This document shows positions 58,213 through 64,000 of a DNA stretch of 64,000 nucleotides, piece after piece. The notes beneath the pieces are model-generated. The model had not been told where the DNA came from. It worked only from the letters and a program-made list of their open reading frames with translations, and ran no database searches. How positions within the stretch are numbered: position 1 is the first letter of the stretch; the number at the start of each line of letters is the position of its first letter. The position numbers and the translations under genes were made by a program. The stretch covers positions 1 through 64,000 of the forward strand of contig QGUN01000004.1 in assembly GCA_003242475.1 (NCBI GenBank). Reading direction: 5' to 3'. Source of the stretch: Pseudomonadota bacterium (GTDB lineage: Bacteria > Myxococcota > Myxococcia > Myxococcales > Vulgatibacteraceae).

Positions 58213-58455
58213 TTACTTCTTGTGCGTGGTGATGTAGTTGATGGCGTCGCCGACGGTCTTGATGTTCTCGGCCTCCTCGTCGGGGATCTCGACCTCGAAC
58301 TCCTCCTCCATCGCCATCACCAGCTCGACGATGTCGAGGCTGTCGGCGCCGAGATCCTCGACGAACGAGGACTCGAGCTTGATCTCGTCCTCGCCGACGC
58401 CGAGCTGCTCCGCGACGATGGCCCGAACCTTCGCCTCAATCTGGGACTCTGCCAT
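58213..58455 (-). CDS. acpP: Acyl carrier protein
   Basis: An 80-residue acidic four-helix protein that carries growing acyl chains on a 4'-phosphopantetheine attached to Ser 39 in the [11 protein letters not shown] motif. Its chains feed FabF elongation and the LpxA/LpxD steps of lipid A. An 108-base gap separates it from fabG, longer than other gaps in the operon, which would allow its own promoter for high expression. GGAG lies before the ATG. Confidence 0.97.
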   Translation of the reverse strand: MAESQIEAKVRAIVAEQLGVGEDEIKLESSFVEDLGADSLDIVELVMAMEEEFEVEIPDEEAENIKTVGDAINYITTHKK

Positions 58456-58501
58456 GAGACTCCAGCCTCCGCTGTGGGTTTGTGCCCGATGCGGGCGTGA
58501 A

Positions 58502-58555
58502 AATCCAGGTGCGGCCGCTCATAACACGAACCGGGACTTTTTTCGCCCCTGGATT
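58502..58555 (-). promoter_or_regulatory. Possible acpP promoter region and inverted repeat
   Basis: In the fabG-acpP gap the minus strand carries an extended -10-like TGTTATGAG (core at 58518-58523) without a clear -35. An 8-bp inverted repeat AATCCAGG/CCTGGATT (58502-58509 with 58548-58555) encloses it. Either could control acpP, but no feature here is strong. Confidence 0.3.
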
Positions 58556-58563
58556 CGCATCCG

Positions 58564-59310
58564 TCACATGAGCATGCCGCCATTGACTCGAATCACTTCT
58601 CCCGTGACGTAGGAAGCGGCGTCGGATGCCAAGAATGCGACGACCGAAGCCACCTCCTCCGGCGTGCCCATCCTCCCCAGAGGAATGGACTCCAGCATCT
58701 TCGCCCGCGCCTCTTCCGGCAGGTCGCGGGTCATGTCCGTATCGATGAAGCCCGGCGAAACCAGGTTCACGCGGACGTTCCGACTCGCCAGCTCGCGGGC
58801 GAGGCTCTTGGTAAAGCCCATCAGCCCCGCCTTGGTCGCGGCGTAGGCGGTCTGACCGACGTTGCCCATCTCGCCGACCACCGAGCCGAGGTTCACGATG
58901 CAGCCTTGCCTCTGCTTCATCATCGGCCGGGCTGCGGCGCGGCAGAGATAGAACGCGGCCTTCAAATTGATGGCGAACTGCCGCTCCAGGTCCTCGTCCT
59001 TGAGGCGCAAAAGGAGCTGGTCGATCGCCACCCCGGCGTTGTTGACCAGGATGTGCAGCCCCCCGTGCGCCTTCACCGTCTCGTCGATCGCGGCCTGACA
59101 GGCCTCGGCGTCGGCCACGTCGAAGCGCTTGGCCTCGGCCCGGCCGCCAACCGACTCGACGAGCCGGCAGGTCTCCCGCGCCGCCTCGTCGTTGCCCGCG
59201 TAGCCGATGACCACCGTCGCCCCGCCGCGCCCCAGCTCGACGGCGATGGCGCGGCCGATCCCTCTCGATCCGCCGGTGACAAACGCGATCTTTCCCTTGA
59301 AGTCGAACAT
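58564..59310 (-). CDS. fabG: 3-oxoacyl-[ACP] reductase
   Basis: Reduces 3-oxoacyl-ACP with NADPH in fatty acid elongation. A 248-residue short-chain dehydrogenase: VTGGSRGIGRAIA (cofactor loop, residues 11-23), NNAG (90-93), Ser 143 in NLGSVVGEMG, Tyr 156 and Lys 160 in YAATK, and PGFIDTDM. It lies 3 bases after fabD and before acpP, the usual order. Confidence 0.96.
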   Translation of the reverse strand: MFDFKGKIAFVTGGSRGIGRAIAVELGRGGATVVIGYAGNDEAARETCRLVESVGGRAEAKRFDVADAEACQAAIDETVKAHGGLHILVNNAGVAIDQLLLRLKDEDLERQFAINLKAAFYLCRAAARPMMKQRQGCIVNLGSVVGEMGNVGQTAYAATKAGLMGFTKSLARELASRNVRVNLVSPGFIDTDMTRDLPEEARAKMLESIPLGRMGTPEEVASVVAFLASDAASYVTGEVIRVNGGMLM

Positions 59311-59313
59311 GAC

Positions 59314-60258
59314 TCAGCTCCCGGCCAGCGCCTCCAGCGTCTTTTCCAGCGAGGCGGGATCCTCCACGTTGAGAACCGCGACGTCCTTGGCGATGCGGCG
59401 GACGAGCCCGGAGAGAACCTTGCCCGGGCCGAGCTCCACCATGTGCGTGACGCCCGCCTCGACCATCGCCTGCACGCATTCCACCCACCGGACCGGCGCC
59501 ACCACCTGCTCCACGAGCAGATCCTTGATCCGAGACGGATCCGCGTTGGGCCGTGCCTCCACGTTGGTCACGATGGGCGCGGCCGGAGCGCGAACCTCGA
59601 TCTCCGCGAGCACCCGGGCGAGCCGCGGCTTGACCGGCTCCATCAGCGCGCAGTGGAAGGGTGCGCTCACCGGTAGCGGAACCGCCCGCTTCGCACCCGC
59701 GGCCTTGCAGGCCTCCACCGCCCGCGCGACCGCGCCGGCGGCACCGGCGATCACGGTCTGCTCGGGCGAGTTGTAGTTCGCGGGCGAGACCACCTCGCCC
59801 TGCGCCACCTGCTCACACGCCTCGCGAATCTTCTCCGGCGGCAGGCCGAGGATGGCGGCCATGGCGCCCTGCCCCTCCGGCACCGCCTCCTGCATGAAGG
59901 TCCCCCGAAGCCGCACCGCACGCACCGCGTCCTCGAGCGCCATCGCGCCGGCGGCCACCAGCGCCGACCATTCCCCGAGGGAGTGCCCGGCGAAAAAGGC
60001 CGGCGTCCGCCCGAAACGCTCGACGAAGACCGCGTGCGCCGCGACACTCGTGACGAGGATCGCCGGCTGCGTATTCGCCGTCAGCCGAAGCGCGTCCTCC
60101 GGCCCCTCGAAGCAGAGCTGCGAGAGCTTTTCGCCCAGCGCCGCGTCGGCCCTCTCGAAGATCTCGCGCGCTTTCGGCGAGGCGTCGTAGAGGGCCTTCC
60201 CCATTCCGACCGTCTGGCTCCCCTGCCCGGGGAACAGAAATGCGACCTTGGGGGCCAT
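59314..60258 (-). CDS. fabD: Malonyl CoA-acyl carrier protein transacylase
   Basis: Loads malonyl groups from malonyl-CoA onto ACP. The 314-residue protein has FLFPGQGSQTVGMG at the N-terminus and GHSLGEWSAL with catalytic Ser 93; the partner His is in VSAPFHCALM. The usual neighbour fabH is absent between plsX and this gene, leaving a 110-base gap. The gap has a possible weak promoter for fabD (TTTACC and TATCAC, 18 apart on the minus strand). Confidence 0.96.
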   Translation of the reverse strand: MAPKVAFLFPGQGSQTVGMGKALYDASPKAREIFERADAALGEKLSQLCFEGPEDALRLTANTQPAILVTSVAAHAVFVERFGRTPAFFAGHSLGEWSALVAAGAMALEDAVRAVRLRGTFMQEAVPEGQGAMAAILGLPPEKIREACEQVAQGEVVSPANYNSPEQTVIAGAAGAVARAVEACKAAGAKRAVPLPVSAPFHCALMEPVKPRLARVLAEIEVRAPAAPIVTNVEARPNADPSRIKDLLVEQVVAPVRWVECVQAMVEAGVTHMVELGPGKVLSGLVRRIAKDVAVLNVEDPASLEKTLEALAGS

Positions 60259-60368
60259 GCGTTCTCCTTGCGTTCTCGCCTGGGGCGGGCGTGATAGCCC
60301 AAAGCCGCGGGAGAGGTAAAGCCTTCCGATTGTCGCGCCGCGTCAACGTCGGCAAGCCAACGCGGCCC
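60259..60368. other. Gap between plsX and fabD, without fabH
   Basis: About 110 bases on the minus strand hold no reading frame of note. TTTACC and TATCAC, 18 bases apart, form a weak promoter-like pair reading toward fabD. In many bacteria this is where fabH sits; no remnant of it is recognisable here. Confidence 0.35.
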
Positions 60369-61391
60369 TCAGACCACTTCCATTCGCCGCGCCGCTCTCA
60401 GGCAGGCCTCCGTGATCTCCGCCGCGAGGTCCAGCGTGGTCGCGTCGCGCGCCTCGCGGATCGCGTTGGCGATCGCGTCCGGGCCCGAGCGGCCGTGCGC
60501 GAGGATGACCGCGCCCTTGCAGCCCAGAAGCGGCGCCCCCCCGTATTGGGCGTAGTCGCTGATACACCGGAGCTCGGCGAGCGCCGGCCGAAGCAGCATC
60601 CCCCCGAAGCGCGCCATCGGCGAGGCCTCGATCCGCTTCTGGAGAAAGGTGAAGAGCGCCTGGGCGGCGCCCTCCGCCGTCTTGAGGATGGCGTTTCCCG
60701 TGAAGCCGTCGGTGACCACCACGTCGCAGGCGCCGGTGAAGAGGTCCTTGCCCTCCACGTAACCGCGAAAGTCGAGGCCCGGCATCCTCCCGAGCACCTC
60801 GAGCGCCGCGCGCGTGGTCGCGGTCCCCTTGGAGGCCTCCTCGCCGTTGGAGATCAGGCCGATCCGCGGCCGGGCGATCCCCAGGACGCGACGGGCGTAG
60901 ATCTCCCCCAGCATGGCGAACTGGACCAGATGGAGGGGCTTGACGTCGACGTTGGCGCCCGCGTCGAGGAGGACCACACGACCGCCGAGAAGCGATGGGA
61001 CCCGAGCCACCACCGCGGGCCGGTCCACGCCCTCCAGCGTGCCGAGCGTGAGGAGTGCACCCGCCAGCACTGCTCCCGAGTGGCCGGCGGACATCAACGC
61101 GTCCGCCTCCCCGCTTTTGACGAGCTCGAAAGCCTGCCGGAGCGAGCTTTCCGTGCGCGAGCGGATCTGCTGCGACGGCGGCGCTTCGTCGCGGACCGTG
61201 TCCGGAGCGTGCCGGATGGCGATCCCCTTCTGACCGGCAGCACCGAGGCGCACGAGCTCCCCTCGGATCCTCGTCTCGTCCCCGACGAGGACCACGTCCA
61301 GCCCGTACTCCCGGCATGCGCGGACGGCGCCCTCGACTACGACGCCCGGGGCGCGATCCCCGCCCATCGCGTCGACGGCGATGCGCGCCAT
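60369..61391 (-). CDS. plsX: Phosphate acyltransferase PlsX
   Basis: Makes acyl-phosphate from acyl-ACP for the PlsY route of phospholipid synthesis. The 340-residue protein has IAVDAMGGDRAPGVVVEGAV at the N-terminus, SAGHSGAVLAGALL, VLLDAGANVDVKP, LISNGEEASKG, DGFTGNAILKTAEG and GCKGAVILAHGRS, all in family order. It follows rpmF after 16 bases, the conserved yceD-rpmF-plsX block at the head of the fatty acid cluster. Confidence 0.96.
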   Translation of the reverse strand: MARIAVDAMGGDRAPGVVVEGAVRACREYGLDVVLVGDETRIRGELVRLGAAGQKGIAIRHAPDTVRDEAPPSQQIRSRTESSLRQAFELVKSGEADALMSAGHSGAVLAGALLTLGTLEGVDRPAVVARVPSLLGGRVVLLDAGANVDVKPLHLVQFAMLGEIYARRVLGIARPRIGLISNGEEASKGTATTRAALEVLGRMPGLDFRGYVEGKDLFTGACDVVVTDGFTGNAILKTAEGAAQALFTFLQKRIEASPMARFGGMLLRPALAELRCISDYAQYGGAPLLGCKGAVILAHGRSGPDAIANAIREARDATTLDLAAEITEACLRAARRMEVV

Positions 61392-61407
61392 CGCGATCCC
61401 TCCGGGA

Positions 61408-61587
61408 TCACTCCTCGACCGCGACGAGCTTGCGGCCGCGGTAGGTACCGCAGGAAGGACAGACCTGGTGGCTGAGGGCAGGCTCGTTGCAGTTGGGGCA
61501 GCGGCTCACGTTGGGAGCCGTCAGCTTCCAGTGCGTGCGACGCTGCAGCTTCTTCTGCCTCGAAGTGCGCTTCTTCGGGACTGCCAC
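61408..61587 (-). CDS. rpmF: 50S ribosomal protein L32
   Basis: A 59-residue L32 protein of the large subunit. AVPKKRTSRQKKLQRRTHW is the standard start, and CPNC/CPSC (about residues 31-34 and 44-47) form the zinc ribbon of zinc-binding (C+) L32. GTG 61587 gives the canonical length; GGAGG lies about nine bases upstream. It is followed closely by plsX and separated from yceD by a 193-base gap that contains a REP-like element. Confidence 0.94.
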   Translation of the reverse strand: MAVPKKRTSRQKKLQRRTHWKLTAPNVSRCPNCNEPALSHQVCPSCGTYRGRKLVAVEE

Positions 61588-61678
61588 GACTCGTTCCTCC
61601 GAACTTCGTGGGCCGCGCAAGACTGGGGGCGCGGCCGGAATGGCGCCTCATACATCGAGGACCGCGGCTTGTCCACCC

Positions 61679-61785
61679 GGTAGGAGCCTTTTGCCGCAAC
61701 CCGCCCAACGCAACGAGCGCTGGCAAGCCCGCCGCAGGAACCAGCCCGATCTGGCGACGGCCGGCTCCCGCGACAGGCTCCTATC
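61679..61785. repeat. REP-like palindromic element, copy 1
   Basis: A 107-base element in the rpmF-yceD gap, bounded by a 10-of-11 terminal inverted repeat (GGTAGGAGCCT at 61679-61689 and AGGCTCCTATC at 61775-61785). Internal blocks CCCGCC (61700-61705) and CGACGGCCGGCTCC (61755-61768) recur in the copy at 63126. The yceD stop codon (61781-61783) lies inside its right end. The pattern resembles REP/RAYT-associated palindromes; it could also act as a processing or termination hairpin. Confidence 0.6.
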
Positions 61786-62362
61786 GCGGCAACTTGATCG
61801 AGCGGAGGGCCGCCCAGCGCGGGTCGGGCACGCGTCGGTCGCAGCCGCACTCCCGCTCGTTCAGGTCCTGACCGCAGACCTGACAGAGGCCCCGGCAGTC
61901 GTCCTTGCAGAGTGCGCTCATCGGCAGCGCCAAGAGGATCTGCTCGCGCACCGCCGGCGCCAGATCCACCTCCGTGCCGTCGTAGAGGATCTGGTCCGCC
62001 TCGTCGGGCGTGAAGGTTCCCGCGATCTCGCCGGCGCCGTCGTCCTCGACCGGCATGTTCGCCTTCTTGGCCACGCGCGAGCGATGCACCAGGCTGAGAG
62101 TGAAGCGGACGTCCAGCCGCACCTCGGCCCGCCCGAGGCAGCGGCGGCAGGAGGTCGTCAGCTCGAGGTGCGTCCCCCCGGCGAAGACGAGCTCGTGCCC
62201 GTCCACGCGCGTGAGCGTCCCCGAAAACCGCGCTGCCTCCCGCGCGACGAAGCCCGTGGGCGGCTCGGCGCCCAGGATCTCCTGCAGGTCTGCCAGCGCG
62301 ATCTCGCGCTCGATGGGGAACGGGGCTTCCTTGATGCGATCCAGCTGAAAGACGAAATCCAT
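61781..62362 (-). CDS. yceD: YceD family 23S rRNA accumulation protein (DUF177)
   Basis: A 193-residue DUF177 protein. The N-terminal half is a beta domain (LDRIKEAPFPIEREIALADL); the C-terminal half has cysteine pairs CRRC near residue 73 and CKDDCRGLCQVCG plus CGCD near 150-175, the normal YceD zinc-like pattern. In plants and E. coli the family is tied to 23S rRNA accumulation. The gene leads the rpmF-plsX-fab run but is separated from rpmF by the repeat-bearing gap; the ribosome site is weak. Confidence 0.85.
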   Translation of the reverse strand: MDFVFQLDRIKEAPFPIEREIALADLQEILGAEPPTGFVAREAARFSGTLTRVDGHELVFAGGTHLELTTSCRRCLGRAEVRLDVRFTLSLVHRSRVAKKANMPVEDDGAGEIAGTFTPDEADQILYDGTEVDLAPAVREQILLALPMSALCKDDCRGLCQVCGQDLNERECGCDRRVPDPRWAALRSIKLPR

Positions 62363-62448
62363 GGTCGTCCGTGCAACAAGCGGGGGCGACGCTACATGTC
62401 CAAAGCCGTCCAGGCAAGGAAGCGACGCCGGCCCCTCGTGTATATCGC

Positions 62449-63123
62449 ATGAGCATGAGCGTCTTTCGTGACCGGACGGAGGCCGGCGAGAGGCTGGCGC
62501 AGGCTCTCGAGCGCTGGGCGGGTGAGGACGTGATCGTCCTCGCCCTGCCACGCGGCGGGGTGGAGGTCGCCCTTCCCGTGGCCGAAAGGCTGGGCGCACC
62601 GCTGGACGTCCTCGTGTCGCGCAAGCTCGGCGCGCCAATGCAGCCCGAACTCGGCTTCGGCGCCGTCTCCGAAGGCGGCGCCATCTGGGTCGACGAGGAG
62701 GCCACCCGGGCCCTGGGACTGGGCCCGCAGGTGATCGAGGCCATCGAAAGCCGGGAACGCGAGGAACTCCAGCGCCGCGTGCGAGCCTACCGCGGAGGCC
62801 GCCCCCTGAACCTCGAGGGCCGCACCGTCCTCCTGGTCGACGATGGCGTGGCCACCGGCGGAACGATGCGCGCCGCCATCCGTGCCGCCCGCGCCCTCGG
62901 CGCCGCCCGCGTGATCGTTGCCGTTCCCGTGGCGGCGCCGGAGAGCGCAGCGGAGATCCGTCGCGAGGTAGACGAGTGGGTCTGCCTGCAGGAGCCCTCC
63001 GAACTTTGGGCCATCGGTGTGTGGTACCGCAGCTTTCCTCAGCTCGACGACGATCGGGTCCTGGAGATGCTGGGAGGCGGCAAGCCCCTCGAAAGCCTGC
63101 CGCCACACCCCCCGACTTCCTGA
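62449..63123 (+). CDS. Phosphoribosyltransferase-domain protein
   Basis: A 224-residue member of a PRTase-domain family often seen in stress or carbon-metabolism loci. VFRDRTEAGERLAQAL is the family start, VLALPRGGVEVALPVA follows, and VLLVDDGVATGGTM (about residues 126-139) is the PRPP-binding loop. Its substrate is not known; the family is often fused to or near hydrolases and heat-shock genes. ATG 62449 gives the usual length; a second ATG is two codons on. It converges on hsp20. Confidence 0.87.
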   Translation: MSMSVFRDRTEAGERLAQALERWAGEDVIVLALPRGGVEVALPVAERLGAPLDVLVSRKLGAPMQPELGFGAVSEGGAIWVDEEATRALGLGPQVIEAIESREREELQRRVRAYRGGRPLNLEGRTVLLVDDGVATGGTMRAAIRAARALGAARVIVAVPVAAPESAAEIRREVDEWVCLQEPSELWAIGVWYRSFPQLDDDRVLEMLGGGKPLESLPPHPPTS

Positions 63124-63125
63124 CG

Positions 63126-63189
63126 GGCAGGAGCCTGGTGCAATCACCCGCCTACTGCGGACACGGTCGGTTACGACGACCGGCTCCTG
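63126..63189. repeat. REP-like palindromic element, copy 2
   Basis: A 64-base element between the convergent phosphoribosyltransferase and hsp20 genes. CAGGAGCC (63128-63135) pairs perfectly with GGCTCCTG (63182-63189). CCCGCC (63147-63152) and CGACGACCGGCTCC (63174-63187) match blocks of copy 1, with 13 of 14 bases the same in the longer block. It may serve as a bidirectional terminator. Confidence 0.6.
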
Positions 63190-63197
63190 GGCCCGGA

Positions 63198-63647
63198 TCA
63201 GGTGTGGATGGGGATGGTCCTCCCCTTCGCCTCCGCGCGCTTGGGCAGGTGGATTTCCAGCACGCCGTTCTTGAACTCCGCCCGGATCCGGTCCTTGTCG
63301 ATCGTCGACGGCATGGTGAACGACCGGCTGAAGGAGCCGTAGTTCGCCTCGACCCGGACGTAGTTTTCCTTCTTGTCTTCCCGGGTCATCTTCCGCTCGC
63401 CCTGGATGGTCAGCGTCGAGTCCTCGAGACGGATCTCGACGTCCTTGATGTCCATCCCTGGGAGCTCGACCATGCAGACGATCTCTTCCTTGTCCTCGTA
63501 GATGTCGACGTTGGGCCAAAAGCCCTCGCCGAAGTAACGGAACGGTTCACGGAACGACGTTACACTCGTCATGGGTTCCATGAAACGCTCCAGCCGGCGG
63601 GCGAGAGAGCGCACTTCGGTCAAGGGGTCCCAGCTCGTGATGGCCAT
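63198..63647 (-). CDS. hsp20: Hsp20/alpha-crystallin family small heat-shock protein
   Basis: A 149-residue ATP-independent chaperone that holds unfolding proteins. The N-terminus is SWDPLTEVRSLARRLERFME; the alpha-crystallin domain (about residues 42-138) carries WPNVDIYEDKEEI, VELPGMDIKDVEIRLED and AEFKNGVLEIHLPK, and the tail contains IPI, the oligomer-forming I-X-I motif. AAGGAG lies eight bases before the ATG, and a TATAAT lies about 60 bases upstream. Confidence 0.95.
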   Translation of the reverse strand: MAITSWDPLTEVRSLARRLERFMEPMTSVTSFREPFRYFGEGFWPNVDIYEDKEEIVCMVELPGMDIKDVEIRLEDSTLTIQGERKMTREDKKENYVRVEANYGSFSRSFTMPSTIDKDRIRAEFKNGVLEIHLPKRAEAKGRTIPIHT

Positions 63648-63705
63648 GGTTCGTTCTCCTTGGTCTCCCCGGGGAATTTTCCATCCAGCCGCCCGGGCAC
63701 CGTCA

Positions 63706-63711
63706 ATTATA
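63706..63711 (-). promoter_or_regulatory. Perfect -10 box upstream of hsp20
   Basis: TATAAT on the minus strand, about 59 bases before the hsp20 start. The -35 position 17 bases away (CCTGGC) is poor, so a non-housekeeping or activated promoter is possible. No CIRCE inverted repeat is visible. Confidence 0.45.
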
Positions 63712-63756
63712 ACCGGGCCAGCCGAGCTGCCAGGCCCCCGTACGGTAGTATTGATT

Positions 63757-64000
63757 TCATTTTTCGGCCGAATTCAGGAACTTAATGATCGCCTCGACGA
63801 GGGCGTCGGAGACATTTCTGTCGACTCCTGAATCACGCATGCAGTTGAGCGCATGCGTTACACAAGGCAGGATTTTCACCGGATGGATCGTCCCGTCGAG
63901 AGCGCGCATCCAGGCCTCGGTCTCCGACGGCGGAACGTTGGTATCCTTGTCGCCGGAGATGACGAGGATCGGCCGGTCCAGGCTCGGGACGTTCTCGCGT
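63757..64000 (-). CDS. Alpha/beta hydrolase (C-terminal part, truncated by window edge)
   Basis: The last 80 residues of a serine-type alpha/beta hydrolase; the gene continues right of the window. PILVISGDKDTNVPPSET places the acid residue of the triad in the usual strand-6 loop, and VKILPCVTHALNCM contains the catalytic His. This arrangement is that of dienelactone-hydrolase or prolyl-oligopeptidase-like enzymes; the nucleophile lies outside. The stop TGA is at 63757-63759. Codons near the end are less GC-rich than in the neighbouring genes, which may mean recent acquisition, but only 80 residues are visible. Confidence 0.75.
   Translation of the reverse strand, partial: RENVPSLDRPILVISGDKDTNVPPSETEAWMRALDGTIHPVKILPCVTHALNCMRDSGVDRNVSDALVEAIIKFLNSAEK

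Overview
The window is a compact, high-GC stretch of a Gram-negative (diderm) chromosome with 64 protein-coding genes I can support, most on the minus strand and many joined by ATGA, GTGA or TGATG stop/start overlaps. The organism is most likely a member of the Myxococcota (former Deltaproteobacteria). The grounds are GC-rich third positions, lipoproteins with long Gly/Ser-rich linkers before IPT/NHL domains, a DUF4388 protein, the lysS-lolC/E-lolD order, and a full lipid A / BAM / Lol outer-membrane set. The genus is not resolved. I see no tRNA, insertion sequence, prophage or CRISPR array.

Layout, left to right. (1) 1-180: promoter and leader, on the minus strand, of what looks like a ribosomal RNA operon running off the left edge; 181-582 holds nothing recognisable. 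(2) 583-16211, minus: one long overlapping run transcribed from an A-type Fe-S carrier gene through a metallo-hydrolase, lpxB, marC, an MsbA-like ABC exporter, a PHP protein, waaA, waaF, lpxK, a lipid A acyltransferase, a split hldE pair, a GT4 glycosyltransferase, a Trm112-like protein and a GT9 glycosyltransferase, to yicC and gmk. This is lipid A-Kdo-heptose core synthesis and export. (3) 16339-17412: two convergent peroxiredoxins sharing a hairpin terminator. (4) 17571-18926, plus: rsmB. (5) 18920-23133, minus: two paralogous IPT/NHL lipoproteins. (6) 23188-29263, minus: bamA-ompH-lpxD-fabZ-lpxA-lpxI. (7) 29344-34333: an unknown plus-strand gene, then lysS-lolC/E-lolD on the minus strand. 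(8) 34439-43075: a SAF-domain membrane protein (plus), then, minus, a TPR/zinc-ribbon membrane protein, a DUF4388 protein, phoH, a 7TM-HD phosphodiesterase, ybeY, a small RHH-like protein and prfB with its programmed frameshift. (9) 43158-50430: mazG, rpsT, asnS and a MATE exporter on plus; lptE and leuS on minus. (10) 50432-62362, minus: a second long run, yceD-rpmF-plsX-fabD-fabG-acpP-fabF-rpiB-glyA-nrdR-ribD-ribE-ribBA-ribH-nusB-(M17 N-domain). (11) 62449-64000: a phosphoribosyltransferase, an Hsp20 chaperone and the C-terminal end of an alpha/beta hydrolase.

Together the genes form an envelope-biogenesis core. Fatty acid initiation and elongation (plsX, fab genes, acpP, fabZ) feed lipid A acylation (LpxA, LpxD, LpxL-like), followed by disaccharide formation, 4'-phosphorylation and Kdo/heptose transfer (LpxI, LpxB, LpxK, WaaA, WaaF, HldE halves). 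Export and assembly follow (MsbA, LptE, BamA, OmpH/Skp, LolC/E-D). Riboflavin synthesis, translation (three aminoacyl-tRNA synthetases, RF2, S20, L32) and rRNA processing (YbeY, RsmB, NusB) are interleaved.

Most of the window is conserved housekeeping content; I found no strong candidate for a wholly new system. The points most worth a second look are the tandem Gly-rich IPT/NHL lipoproteins, a degenerate GTP cyclohydrolase II half in RibBA, an Asp in the WaaA base position, an enlarged LolC/E permease, a stand-alone M17 N-terminal domain, a membrane-anchored PHP protein inside the lipid A operon, a two-copy REP-like palindromic element near the right end, and the missing fabH.
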